From positions 1 to 34,580 of the forward strand of contig CAMTMZ010000028.1 of assembly GCA_947073765.1 (NCBI GenBank): a stretch of DNA of 34,580 bases, given 5' to 3'. The translations under genes and the position numbers were made by a program. Source of the stretch: an uncultured Bacillota bacterium (lineage in GTDB: Bacteria > Bacillota > Clostridia > Oscillospirales > Oscillospiraceae). Each line of letters begins with the position of its first letter. The first letter of the stretch is position 1. Shown here one piece after another: positions 1 to 7,491 of this stretch. The notes under the pieces are model-generated. The model was not told where the DNA came from. It was given only the letters and a program-made list of their open reading frames with translations, and ran no database searches.

Positions 1-174
1 CCGGTAGGTGGTCTTCTGTTTGATCTTCCCCCACAGCTCCAGAAACTCCGGTGAGAGCATCACCTGCTTGTTCAGGCACACCGTCACATCCCGGGAAGCG
101 ATCAAAATATGCGGCTGGATCCGGAAGGATTCCCGGTTGAACCCGTCAAGGAACCGCCTCAGCCTGTCGTCAAG
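1..174 (-). pseudogene. Fragment of type III restriction enzyme Res subunit
   Basis: Read on the minus strand, the first ~174 bases encode a continuous protein segment that runs off the left edge of the window. It contains FLDGFNRESFRIQPHILIAS followed closely by VCLNKQVMLSPEFLELW. I recognise this as the style of type III restriction endonuclease (Res, DEAD-type helicase-nuclease) proteins from Clostridia, from memory and not from a search. The homology appears to stop near 174, where plus-strand integrase sequence begins, so the gene is broken here by a rearrangement. No start or stop can be assigned. Confidence 0.5.
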
Positions 175-831
175 TATACGACAGGGGAGTGGCTCCGCAC
201 TTGGTTTGAGGTGTACTCCAAGCCGAATCTCCGGGAGGCTACCCAGGATCAGTACACCAATTTCCTGGAAAAGCACCTGATCCCCAACATCGGTGATATC
301 CCGCTGGAACAGCTGACCAGCCTGCGGATACAGAAGATGTACCAGGACCTGCGGACCAGTGGCTGTATTGCCCAGAACAAGCGGGCGGGTACTGGTCTGA
401 GCCAAAAGACGGTCCGCAACATCCATATGATGCTCCATGTCGCCTTGGACCAGGCGGTGAAAGAAGGCCTTCTAAACAAAAACCCCACCGACGGCTGCAT
501 CCCGCCGAAGGTGGAGAAGAAGGAAATGAAGGTCATCCAGCCGGAGCAGATCGGAGCCTATCTCCGCGCTGCGGAAGAACACAACGTCCTGCCTATGTTC
601 TACCTGGAGCTGACCAGCGGCCTGCGCAGGGGAGAACTTCTAGCGAGGTGTTTTTATATGGTACAAGCTGAAATTGCAGTGCACAAAAGACGCACACAAC
701 GGCGCGGGCGCAGAAAAAGCCGGCTTTGCCGGCTGGTGCGCTCCCTGTTCCCTGTATCAGTTTTTTGTTCGCCGCCGCTGTCTGTATCACGGCTTTTTCG
801 CCGGCCAGGGGCCAGCAGAACGACCCGTTGA
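109..831 (+). pseudogene. Truncated tyrosine recombinase (phage/ICE-type integrase)
   Basis: An open frame runs from an ATG at 109 to 831, but only about 175-645 looks like authentic integrase. This part carries the SAM-like core-binding domain (GEWLRTWFEVYSKPNLREAT, then a conserved ENIHMM-like helix) and the start of the catalytic domain, ending in TSGLRRGELLA, which holds the first catalytic Arg. Past 645 the frame enters unrelated Arg-rich sequence, so the remaining catalytic residues (K, HxxR, H/W, Tyr) are absent. The first 22 codons lie antisense to the Res fragment and are probably not original. It is a dead remnant that marks past integration at this edge. Confidence 0.72.
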
Positions 832-884
832 CAGCCGGCGTGTTTGCGGCGGCTGAGCCGATACAAAGCAGCCTGCCGTAAAAC
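646..884. other. Non-coding junction segment between integrase and M15 fragments
   Basis: No convincing gene is visible here. The stretch begins abruptly where the integrase homology stops and ends where the peptidase fragment starts. It is rich in GCCGGC-type inverted repeats, including a nested hairpin (708-712 pairing with 737-741 around a 7-bp stem). Long frames on the minus strand are open across it, but they have no ribosome-binding site and no recognisable domain. It could be a copy of a dispersed intergenic repeat, which cannot be judged from one copy. Confidence 0.4.
714..734 (-). terminator. Rho-independent terminator-like hairpin
   Basis: On the minus strand AGCCGGC-AAA-GCCGGCT is a perfect 7-bp stem followed directly by TTTTT. 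Outer arms GCGCA/TGCGC (708-712 and 737-741) can extend the structure. No intact minus-strand gene lies upstream of it, so it is probably left over from a lost transcription unit. Confidence 0.4.
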
Positions 885-1082
885 ATGCCGGAACTTTCCG
901 GGCCTGTCGCGGCGGACAGCTGGAACCTGGTGCTGGTCAACCCCTGGAATTCGCGGCCGGAGGATTTCTCCATCCAGACGGTAACGATCAAAAATGGTCT
1001 CCAGGTGGACGAGCGGTGTTATCCAGACCTCCAGGCCATGATGGACGCTTGCCGTGCGGCTGGGCTTTCTCCTGTGCGGTAA
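885..1082 (+). pseudogene. Fragment of M15-family D-Ala-D-Ala carboxypeptidase (VanY-like)
   Basis: The 65-codon frame contains WNLVLVNPWN, DERCYPDLQAMMDACRAAGL and SPV. This matches the conserved region just before the zinc-binding part of VanY-type M15 peptidases, which trim peptidoglycan stem peptides. The frame then hits TAA at 1080-1082, right where the family would continue into its SxYR and HxxxxxxD zinc motifs, so the catalytic core is missing. An in-frame TAA at 876-878 also separates it from any signal peptide. It is an orphan fragment, not a working enzyme. Assignment is by remembered family motifs. Confidence 0.55.
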
Positions 1083-1135
1083 TAGGACATGCGGCATCTA
1101 TTTTTGCTCATTTCAGGTTATTTTTTACCGGGTCA

Positions 1136-1165
1136 TTGTAAGCAAACGGACAGTCGTGATACAAT
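1136..1165 (+). promoter_or_regulatory. Predicted sigma-A-type promoter of the MATE-fusion operon
   Basis: TTGTAA (1136-1141) and TACAAT (1160-1165) are separated by 18 bases, with TGA immediately before the -10 as an extended element. It lies ~95 bases upstream of the ATG at 1261. The hexamers are identical to those in front of the STAS gene at 6612-6640. Confidence 0.5.
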
Positions 1166-1260
1166 TCACCCGCGTATATTTGTTTGGAAAACAGGACAGC
1201 CTGACGGCGGCCCGCTTTCTGGCGGACTGCTGCGGCAAAGCACAGAGGGGAAACCGGCGT

Positions 1261-2979
1261 ATGGATACGAAGTTTGCGAAAAGCGCTTACTGGAATTTTC
1301 TGCTCTGGGGAATGTGTTCCTCACTGAGTGTCACCCTGTCCACCATCATAGATGCGACGCTGGTGGGCAATTTCGTAGGCAGCAGCGGCCTGGCGGTGTC
1401 CAATTTGGCCACGCCGGTGTATCTGCTCTACGCACTGTTCGGCCTGACGCTGGGGATGGGGAGCAGCGTGCTGATCGGGGGAAAGCTGGGGGCCTCGGAT
1501 GTTGAGGGCGCGAACGATCTGTTCCATCAGGTACTGACCGCGGGGCTGGTTCTGGGGCTGGCCTGTATGGTACTGGTTCTGGCATTCCGCAGCAGCCTGT
1601 GCCGGTTTCTGGGGGCGGAGGGGGAGCTGCTGGCTCTGGCTCAACCGTACTTAACCGTTGTCTTTACCGCTGCGCCGGTTTTTATCCTTTACCATATTCT
1701 GAACTTATGCGTGTGTACAGACGGCGCGCCTAAACTGGCGGCGGCGGCGTCCGCCGTTGTGATCGCGGTCAACCTGGGGCTGGATCTGCTCTTTATGGCG
1801 GTGCTGCGCTGGGGCATTGTAGGCGCTTCCGCCGCGCTGTGCATTGGGGAGGGACTGGGGCTGGTCGTACTGCTGACCCATTTCACCCGAAAAAACGCCC
1901 TGCTGAAGCTTCGGCTGAAGCGCCCCCGCCGGGAAAGCCTGAAGGGGTTTGTGGGGAACGGATTCGGCGTTGGCTCCTCACAGATTTTCCAGGCATTGGT
2001 GATGCTGGTGTTCAACACCCTTCTGCTGGCGGATGGGGAGGACGGCGTGACCCATGTGGCCATTTTCGGCGTCATTTACACCATGAGCACCGTTCCGCAG
2101 GCAGTGTTTGACGGAGCGGGAAGCGCCATGACCACCGTGGTGTCCATCTTCACCGGGGAGCGGGATGACGAGGGCATCCTGACCGTTCTGAAGCTGGGCC
2201 TCAAGATTGTGTGCGCCGCCGGTGCGGTGATTGCCGCAGGCTTTCTGCTGGGAGCGGAGTGCATCCTGTGCTTCTTTGGCCTGGAGGGAGACAGCATTCC
2301 CCAGGCGGTCAGCGCCTTCCGCATCTATTCTGTCAGCGTGATTTTTATGGGGGTCAACGCGCTGGCCGTCTCCTTCTGGCAGTCCATCGGCTGGGCGAAG
2401 CTGGCCGCATGGATGTCTGTGGCGCGCAATTTTGTTCTGATGCTGGCGCTTGGCGTGCTGCTGATCCCGGGAATGTCCATCACGGGTCTGGGACTGACCT
2501 ACGTGTGCAGTGAGGCGGTGTGCCTGCTGGCGGCGGCCGTGCTGCTGAGCGGCTCCGACGCTTATGTGCGGAAAAAATACCGCATGACCGGCGCGGTGTT
2601 TGAGCGGTACTACACCATCCAGACGGAGAGCGTGACCCAAATTGCCGCCGACTTGGAGCAGCTGTGCGAGGAGTGGGAAATCGGTCCCCAGCAGACATTT
2701 TTTATCAACCTGATGGCGGAGGAGCTGCTGATTAACATTATTAAATTCGGCCTGACAGACAGCCAGAAGGAGTATTACATCGCCATCCGTGTGATGAAAC
2801 AGGACAGCGGCGAGGACGGGTATATCATGCGTATTCGGGATAACGTCAACAGTTACAACCCCTTTGAGCACCGCGGAGACGACATCGACAACGCGGTCAT
2901 TCGCATGATCCGCACCAAGACCCGTTACTACGACTACCAGCGCAAGCTGATTTTCAACTACCTCTATCTGATATTGTAG
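1261..2979 (+). CDS. MATE-family transporter fused to C-terminal RsbW-like ATPase domain
   Basis: The 572-residue protein has a MATE (multidrug and toxic compound extrusion) transporter part of about 12 membrane segments (residues ~1-440). After a short linker comes a cytoplasmic domain (~455-572) resembling RsbW/SpoIIAB anti-sigma kinases of the GHKL fold. The N-box is visible as AEELLINIIKF (~486-496) and a D-box-like RDNVNSYNPF follows. The final GxGL box is degenerate (NAVIRMIR). I start at ATG 1261 because AGAGGGGA lies 9 bases upstream, although the frame is open further 5'. It begins an operon with the methyltransferase and phosphatase genes (21-bp gap, then an overlap). Known MATE proteins exchange Na+ or H+ for cationic compounds. 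A role of the fused domain in sensing or binding a STAS protein is inference. Confidence 0.85.
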   Translation: MDTKFAKSAYWNFLLWGMCSSLSVTLSTIIDATLVGNFVGSSGLAVSNLATPVYLLYALFGLTLGMGSSVLIGGKLGASDVEGANDLFHQVLTAGLVLGLACMVLVLAFRSSLCRFLGAEGELLALAQPYLTVVFTAAPVFILYHILNLCVCTDGAPKLAAAASAVVIAVNLGLDLLFMAVLRWGIVGASAALCIGEGLGLVVLLTHFTRKNALLKLRLKRPRRESLKGFVGNGFGVGSSQIFQALVMLVFNTLLLADGEDGVTHVAIFGVIYTMSTVPQAVFDGAGSAMTTVVSIFTGERDDEGILTVLKLGLKIVCAAGAVIAAGFLLGAECILCFFGLEGDSIPQAVSAFRIYSVSVIFMGVNALAVSFWQSIGWAKLAAWMSVARNFVLMLALGVLLIPGMSITGLGLTYVCSEAVCLLAAAVLLSGSDAYVRKKYRMTGAVFERYYTIQTESVTQIAADLEQLCEEWEIGPQQTFFINLMAEELLINIIKFGLTDSQKEYYIAIRVMKQDSGEDGYIMRIRDNVNSYNPFEHRGDDIDNAVIRMIRTKTRYYDYQRKLIFNYLYLIL

Positions 2980-3000
2980 CGCAAAGAAAGGGTATGCAGT

Positions 3001-4431
3001 ATGTTTGAAAATATCTTTGAGAGCAGCAAGGAAATCGACCGCCTAGCGGTGCAGAACCGTCTTTTGAAGGAGTATGAGGAGCCGGTCTGCCGCCGCCTGC
3101 TGGAGGGCCGTCAGGGGGTCCAGGTGCTGGACGTGGGGTGCAACAACGGCAGTAAAACGGCGGCCCGGTTTTCCCGTTCCGGCGTTTCAACGGTCATAGG
3201 GCTGGAGTACAACCAAGCCCTGGCCGACCGGGCCCAGGCGGCCTATGGGGACGATCGGTTTTCCTTTTACCGGTGCGACGTGGAACAGCCGGAGTTTCCA
3301 GACCAGCTCCGAGGCTGGATGGCGGAGCGCCAGGTGGAGGCGTTTGACCTGATTCACCTCTCCTTTGTACTGATGCACTTAAAGGATCCAAACAAACTGT
3401 TGGGTATATTGAAGCCCTTCCTGGCTCCGGCAGGACGCCTGCTGATTGTTGAGGCCAATGACAGCTCCAGCGTCCTGTCCCCCGACCCGGAGGGACTGCT
3501 CACAGAATTTTTGGATATTTTGGCCCAGGATCCATTCTCAGGCGACCGTTATTTCGGCGGCAAGGTTCCGAAGCTGCTGGAGGAACAGGGCTATTCTCCG
3601 GTGAAGCTGGAGTGTCAAACGATTGACGCGCGGGGGCCGGAGCGGGGGAAAAAAGAGGACCTGTTCGATATGTTTTTCTCGTATTTGCCGGAGGATGTCC
3701 AGATCCTGCTGGAACAGGAACCAGACCATCCGCGGCCGGTACAGTGGAAAAGATGGATACAGCAGAAATTTGAACGGCTTCAACAGCTTGTCCTGGCGGA
3801 AGGCACCTCAATTTCCATGGGACTGAATATCTTTACCGCGGGGAGAAGTGAGGATGTCCCCCTTCGCGTCCAACGGCTGACCGAGAAATATTTGGACCAG
3901 ATTACACAGCTTTGCGGCCAGTGCGTAGGAGAAAATTTATATTCCAAAGAGGAGCTTGCCTCTGCTATAGGCCAGCCGGATCAATGCTTTGAGCTGCTTT
4001 TAACCCCAGAAGATGAGATCGGGGGATATTGCTGGTCCCGCCTCACGCCTCTGGACGCGGCGGCAGCGGACGCGAAGCTGCCGCCGGGGCTTCTGCGGGA
4101 GCGTTTGGGAGATGTCCCGATGGTAGCGCGGATTCAATCGGTGGGCACGTCTCCGGCCTTTCGGACGCTTGGGCTGTGTCGAGAGCTGCTGGAGCGGGCG
4201 CTGGACTGGTTCCGGGAAATGGAGGCCAGCGCCGCCATATGTACGGCCTGGAAAAGGGGCGGCTTCGTACCGTTAGCCAGCAATTTGCTGAAGTGCGGCT
4301 TTCAGCATTTGACCGACTCCCGTATGGTGTGGTATGACCGCAAAGACTTGGTCTGTCCCTGCTGCGAGGGCCGGTGCAAGTGCGGCGCGGCGATCTATTA
4401 TAAGGTTTTGAAAGGAAAATGGGCAACATGA
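3001..4431 (+). CDS. SAM-dependent methyltransferase fused to GNAT acetyltransferase-like domain
   Basis: The N-terminal half is a class I methyltransferase: motif I VLDVGCNNGSKT at residues 42-53, an acidic residue in GLEYN for the SAM ribose, and a later DLIHLSFVLMHLKDP segment typical of motif IV. The C-terminal part (~residues 290-440) resembles a GNAT N-acetyltransferase, with SVGTSPAFRTLGLCRELLER (~376-395) as the acetyl-CoA-binding motif A. The last 30 residues hold a Cys cluster, CPCCEGRCKC, that could bind a metal. The substrate is unknown. AGAAAGGG precedes the ATG, and the TGA overlaps the next gene's ATG as ATGA, implying translational coupling to the phosphatase. A bifunctional modifier acting on a small molecule or on a protein of the signalling set are both possible. 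Confidence 0.7.
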   Translation: MFENIFESSKEIDRLAVQNRLLKEYEEPVCRRLLEGRQGVQVLDVGCNNGSKTAARFSRSGVSTVIGLEYNQALADRAQAAYGDDRFSFYRCDVEQPEFPDQLRGWMAERQVEAFDLIHLSFVLMHLKDPNKLLGILKPFLAPAGRLLIVEANDSSSVLSPDPEGLLTEFLDILAQDPFSGDRYFGGKVPKLLEEQGYSPVKLECQTIDARGPERGKKEDLFDMFFSYLPEDVQILLEQEPDHPRPVQWKRWIQQKFERLQQLVLAEGTSISMGLNIFTAGRSEDVPLRVQRLTEKYLDQITQLCGQCVGENLYSKEELASAIGQPDQCFELLLTPEDEIGGYCWSRLTPLDAAAADAKLPPGLLRERLGDVPMVARIQSVGTSPAFRTLGLCRELLERALDWFREMEASAAICTAWKRGGFVPLASNLLKCGFQHLTDSRMVWYDRKDLVCPCCEGRCKCGAAIYYKVLKGKWAT

Positions 4432-6080
4432 AATTGAAATTACTGCCCAAGCTGATGATGTCTCTGACCATTCTGGGCATAGTACTCACTCTTTCCCTGG
4501 CCTTCTTCGGATACCACAATACAAAGTCGTATCTGGAGGATATGTATGAGTACCGGGTTACCTTCGGGGCGAAGAGCATCGCCGCCATGCTGGATCTGGA
4601 TGATGTGAGAACAATTCTGGCCCCCGGCGGCGATCAGACGGAGGCGTACCGGCGAACCTCCGCCCTGCTGAACCAGCTCAAGCGGGAGGGCGGGATATCC
4701 TTTCTCTCCCTTGTCAGCAACGACGCGGACAGCGTGACCTTTTACATTGACTGCAACGTGCCGGAAATGGGGGACGATCCCGCCGATGAGATGCCCTACG
4801 GCACCGATGTCCTGTACACCGACGCCGCGAACGGGGAGGAGGATTTGCGGAAATATTATGACATCTGGGAGTGCTACGCCAACGGTCAGGCGGTGGATCC
4901 TCCAGCGGTGACAGACAACAGCTACGGTTATAACTACACCGTTGTCGCGCCGATTCTGGATGAGAATGGCCGCACCATTGCCGCCATCCAATATATTCTG
5001 GACATGCATGATATGCGGGAGCATCTCAACTCCTACCTGTACTCCACACTGACCATCGCCCTGGTTGTGGTGGGGCTTTCGGTCGTGGCATACATCATGT
5101 TCATCCGGAAGACTGTGACCCAGCCCATCGGCCGGCTGGCGGAGTTCGCCAAAAACGTTACCACCGCCGGCCAGTTCAACACCCAGGGTATTGAGCTGAA
5201 GACCGGGGACGAGATTGAAGCGCTGGGCAATTCCTTCAACTTTATGCTGCTGGAGCTGGACCACTACATCCACGACCTGACCACCATGACGGCGGAGAAA
5301 GAACGCATCAGCGCGGAGCTGGACGTAGCCACCCACATCCAGTCCTCCATGCTGCCCTGTATCTTCCCCGCCTTCCCGGAGCGCGGCGAGTTTGACATCT
5401 ACGCCACCATGAATCCCGCCAAGGAGGTGGGGGGCGATTTTTACGATTTCTTCATGGTGGATGAACGCCATCTTGCCATCGTCATGGCCGACGTATCCGG
5501 CAAGGGCGTGCCGGCGGCGCTGTTTATGGTGATTGGCAAAACCCTTATCAAGGACCACACCCAATCAGGGACCGACCTGGGCAGCGTATTCTCTGAGGTG
5601 AACGACCTGCTGTGCGAGTCCAACAGCGAGGGCCTGTTCATTACCGCCTTTGAGGGCGTGCTGGACCTGATGACCGGGGAGTTCACCTTTGTGAACGCCG
5701 GGCATGAGATTCCGTTTATCGCAAAGAGCGGCGAGCCCTTCGCGCCCTATAAGATTCAGGCCGGCTTTGTGCTGGCGGGGATGGAGGAGATGAACTACCG
5801 CTGCGGCAGTCTGAATCTGGCCCCGGGGGACAAAATTTTCCAGTATACCGACGGCGTGACCGAGGCCACCGACGCGAATGAGCAGCTCTATGGCATGGAG
5901 CGGCTGGAGGCGGTGCTCAATCGGAACACCGGCAAAAAGCCGGAGGAGCTGCTGCCCCTGATCAAAGCGGACATCGATGCCTTTGTGGGCGAGGCCCCCC
6001 AGTTTGACGACATTACCATGCTGTGTCTGGAATTCAAGCACTATATGAGGAACAGGAGCAGTCAGCCGCAGGCTGACTGA
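4428..6080 (+). CDS. Membrane sensor SpoIIE/RsbU-type PP2C phosphatase with HAMP domain
   Basis: This 550-residue protein has TM1 (~9-28), an extracellular Cache-like sensor (~32-197), TM2 (~205-226), a HAMP linker (~227-282) and a PPM/PP2C phosphatase domain (~297-545). Metal-binding motifs are clear: EVGGDFYDF, ADVSGKG and the terminal FDDITMLCL. RsbU/SpoIIE enzymes dephosphorylate a serine on a STAS anti-anti-sigma protein, and the STAS gene lies ~600 bases downstream. The start at 4428 overlaps the upstream stop as ATGA, with AAAGGA 11 bases upstream. An ATG at 4419 is in frame but only 2 bases from that site. Its catalytic domain is nearly the same as that of the phosphatase at 31923-33374, while the sensor halves are unrelated. 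Confidence 0.9.
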   Translation: MKLKLLPKLMMSLTILGIVLTLSLAFFGYHNTKSYLEDMYEYRVTFGAKSIAAMLDLDDVRTILAPGGDQTEAYRRTSALLNQLKREGGISFLSLVSNDADSVTFYIDCNVPEMGDDPADEMPYGTDVLYTDAANGEEDLRKYYDIWECYANGQAVDPPAVTDNSYGYNYTVVAPILDENGRTIAAIQYILDMHDMREHLNSYLYSTLTIALVVVGLSVVAYIMFIRKTVTQPIGRLAEFAKNVTTAGQFNTQGIELKTGDEIEALGNSFNFMLLELDHYIHDLTTMTAEKERISAELDVATHIQSSMLPCIFPAFPERGEFDIYATMNPAKEVGGDFYDFFMVDERHLAIVMADVSGKGVPAALFMVIGKTLIKDHTQSGTDLGSVFSEVNDLLCESNSEGLFITAFEGVLDLMTGEFTFVNAGHEIPFIAKSGEPFAPYKIQAGFVLAGMEEMNYRCGSLNLAPGDKIFQYTDGVTEATDANEQLYGMERLEAVLNRNTGKKPEELLPLIKADIDAFVGEAPQFDDITMLCLEFKHYMRNRSSQPQAD

Positions 6081-6106
6081 GGATTGTATACCGCCGCAGG
6101 AAAGCC

Positions 6107-6145
6107 GCAGGGGCTCCCTCTAACGCTGTTAGAGAGAGCCCCTGC
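6107..6145. terminator. Bidirectional terminator between convergent genes
   Basis: GCAGGGGCTC[C]CTCTAAC pairs with GTTAGAG[A]GAGCCCCTGC around a 3-base loop: an 18-bp stem with one mismatch. The plus-strand side is followed by CAGTTTTCTT and the minus-strand side by GGCTTTCC. It separates the phosphatase operon from the convergent pilin gene. A second perfect hairpin (AGTCAGCC-GCA-GGCTGACT, 6060-6078) overlaps the end of the phosphatase gene. Confidence 0.75.
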
Positions 6146-6164
6146 ACAGTTTTCTTGGCAGTGC

Positions 6165-6455
6165 TTATTCCATGCCGGTGATGATCGTGCCGTTGGCCTG
6201 CTCGTTGACCCAGTTGATCATAATAGGCAGCAGCAGATTCAGGGCCAGAATCAGCACGAAAATCAGGATAAAGCCGATCACCGCGTTCTTCAGCGCGCCT
6301 TTTGCCTTCTCGCGCTCCTGGGGCTCCTCCGCCTTGGCGTATTTCACGCCCAGCACCACACAGTAAAGCGCGCCCAGCGCGCCCACGATGGCCAGCAGAG
6401 GGGCCATCAGGCTGTTGAGCAGACTGACGATTGGAGCGACGACTGTTGTAAACAT
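6165..6455 (-). CDS. VirB2/TrbC-like type IV secretion pilin
   Basis: This 96-residue protein has two hydrophobic segments (~6-36 and ~56-82) separated by a short charged loop with KYAKAEEPQEREKAKGALKN. That topology and spacing are typical of VirB2/TrbC-like pilins and of the small pilin-like proteins in Gram-positive conjugation modules. Its hydrophobic ends and short size argue for a membrane-inserted subunit polymerised by the T4SS encoded at 22582-31890. The start is well supported by AGGAGGT 7 bases upstream. It is encoded alone, ~16 kb from the main T4SS operon and on the opposite strand, with its own promoter. Family assignment rests on topology rather than on a diagnostic motif. Confidence 0.7.
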   Translation of the reverse strand: MFTTVVAPIVSLLNSLMAPLLAIVGALGALYCVVLGVKYAKAEEPQEREKAKGALKNAVIGFILIFVLILALNLLLPIMINWVNEQANGTIITGME

Positions 6456-6488
6456 AATATGTACCTCCTAAAACTAAGCGTTTTGATC

Positions 6489-6515
6489 CGGCGGACAGGG
6501 TCTGGCGTTCCGCCG
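6489..6515 (-). other. Hairpin in the pilin mRNA leader
   Basis: CGGCGGA (6489-6495) and TCCGCCG (6509-6515) form a 7-bp stem with a 13-base loop between the predicted pilin promoter and its ribosome-binding site. No T-tract follows, so it looks like a leader stem rather than a terminator. Confidence 0.3.
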
Positions 6516-6531
6516 CCTCTCGCATATGTTT

Positions 6532-6560
6532 ATGATAACGGCGGACAGAGACTTTCGCAA
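6532..6560 (-). promoter_or_regulatory. Predicted promoter of the pilin gene
   Basis: On the minus strand TTGCGA (6555-6560) and TATCAT (6532-6537) are separated by exactly 17 bases. The start of transcription would be ~70 bases upstream of the pilin ATG at 6455. Confidence 0.5.
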
Positions 6561-6611
6561 TTTCTTTATTTGAAGAAAATTGGTCATTTTTGCAAAGCGG
6601 ACGGAAAACGA

Positions 6612-6640
6612 TTGTAAGAGCGAAAAAACTGTGTTACAAT
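6612..6640 (+). promoter_or_regulatory. Predicted promoter of the STAS gene
   Basis: TTGTAA (6612-6617), a 17-base spacer and TACAAT (6635-6640), with TGT directly before the -10 as an extended element. The distance to the STAS ATG at 6698 is about 57 bases. The hexamers are the same as those of the promoter at 1136-1165. Confidence 0.6.
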
Positions 6641-6697
6641 ACCCAAACAATCCAATTTATCTGTACAGTAAATCCAAGAAACAGGGAGTGTGGCATT

Positions 6698-7003
6698 ATG
6701 AATATCAAACTGGTCAAGCGTCCACCCAGCGGCGTGGAGCTGCGGCTGGAGGGCCGGCTGGATACCTCATCCGCCCCGGCGGCACAGGAGGCCTTTTTGA
6801 AGGTGGCAGGGGAATATGCCCAGATTGAGCTGAATTTTACCGAGCTGGCCTATGTGAGCAGCGCGGGCCTGCGCGCTCTGCTGGTGCTTCAGAAGCAGGT
6901 GAATAAAACAGGGGGAAGTCTGGTTCTCACCCACGTAAGCCCCGCGATTATGGAAGTTTTTGAGATGACCGGCTTTAGCGGCATTTTAAACATTCAGCCG
7001 TGA
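6698..7003 (+). CDS. STAS-domain anti-sigma factor antagonist (RsbV/SpoIIAA-like)
   Basis: A single-domain STAS protein of 101 residues. It shows the family's N-terminal strand (VELRLEGRLDTSSAP) and the phospho-acceptor loop YVSSAGLRALLVL, in which Ser54 or Ser55 would be phosphorylated by an RsbW-type kinase and dephosphorylated by the SpoIIE-type phosphatases in this window. I use ATG 6698 because AGGGAG lies 9 bases upstream and the STAS fold begins right there; in-frame codons further upstream lack a ribosome-binding site. The gene has its own strong promoter. Its last 18 bases overlap the 3' end of the convergent RsbW-like gene. Confidence 0.9.
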   Translation: MNIKLVKRPPSGVELRLEGRLDTSSAPAAQEAFLKVAGEYAQIELNFTELAYVSSAGLRALLVLQKQVNKTGGSLVLTHVSPAIMEVFEMTGFSGILNIQP

Positions 7004-7336
7004 CGGTTTTCCGTCGTTCAGCGGAATAATGTAAGCGGTGTCCTCCTGGCGCGGAGAGAGCCCTTCCGGCAGCGCCAGGTCCGCGTCATTTAAAACAAAC
7101 GGGCCTGCCCTTGTCCGGAATGAGAGCTGAAGCTCGCCGGGCCGCTCCAGGGAACAGAGAACCTGGGCCTCCTGTTCGGCCGCCGTGACCAGGGCGGCCA
7201 GAAGCAGCTCCTCCGCGGCTGCCAGCAGGGGCAGACGGGAAGCCGTGGAAAGACCCAGCCGGGTCAGCGCCCTGTCGATAAAGTCCAGAACAGGGTCAAC
7301 CTCTGTGACGGTCAGAAGAGCGAATCGTTTTCTCAT
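6986..7336 (-). CDS. Degenerate RsbW-like (GHKL-type) protein
   Basis: This 116-residue protein is not recognisable on its own, but it aligns by eye with the intact RsbW-like protein at 33377-33793. VDPVLDFIDRALTRLGLS matches VPLVTEFVDEQLKTWGCS, and AAAEELLLAALVTAA matches AIDEIFSNIANYAY. The N-box Asn is replaced by Ala, and no DxGxP or GxGL ATP-lid motif can be found. If it belongs to the family it probably cannot bind ATP or act as a kinase, and it might bind the STAS protein without phosphorylating it. The start is at ATG 7336, with a weak GAGAGG 11 bases upstream. It converges on the STAS gene with an 18-base overlap. Confidence 0.6.
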   Translation of the reverse strand: MRKRFALLTVTEVDPVLDFIDRALTRLGLSTASRLPLLAAAEELLLAALVTAAEQEAQVLCSLERPGELQLSFRTRAGPFVLNDADLALPEGLSPRQEDTAYIIPLNDGKPSRLNV

Positions 7337-7408
7337 AGTTTGGTAATCCTCTCGAAAAAGGCGGTGGCGCGTCAATCCGTTGGTGTGAAACGGAGAAAGA
7401 GGCAACTG

Positions 7409-7425
7409 ACTGCTATTATAGCAGT
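7409..7425 (-). promoter_or_regulatory. Palindrome over an extended -10 promoter (possible operator)
   Basis: ACTGCTA-TTA-TAGCAGT is a perfect 7-bp inverted repeat. On the minus strand it contains TGCTATAAT, a consensus extended -10 element (hexamer at 7415-7420), which would drive the RsbW-like gene starting at 7336. The -35 region is poor. A symmetric site centred on the -10 is where a repressor would be expected to bind, for example the response regulator encoded next door. Confidence 0.4.
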
Positions 7426-7491
7426 TTTGTTCTCGAAAAGAAGCGGGGTCCGTCAAAAAGGAACGCCAGAGGACTTTTGGGAGGGAAAATT

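Noticed and set aside
593-1097. Minus-strand frames of 132 and 147 codons over the left junction
   Set aside because: They cross the joints between unrelated fragments, lack ribosome-binding sites and are antisense to the M15 fragment.
1054-1260. Upstream extension of the MATE-fusion reading frame
   Set aside because: The extension overlaps the predicted promoter and lacks a start signal; MATE proteins begin near the ATG at 1261, which has a good ribosome-binding site.
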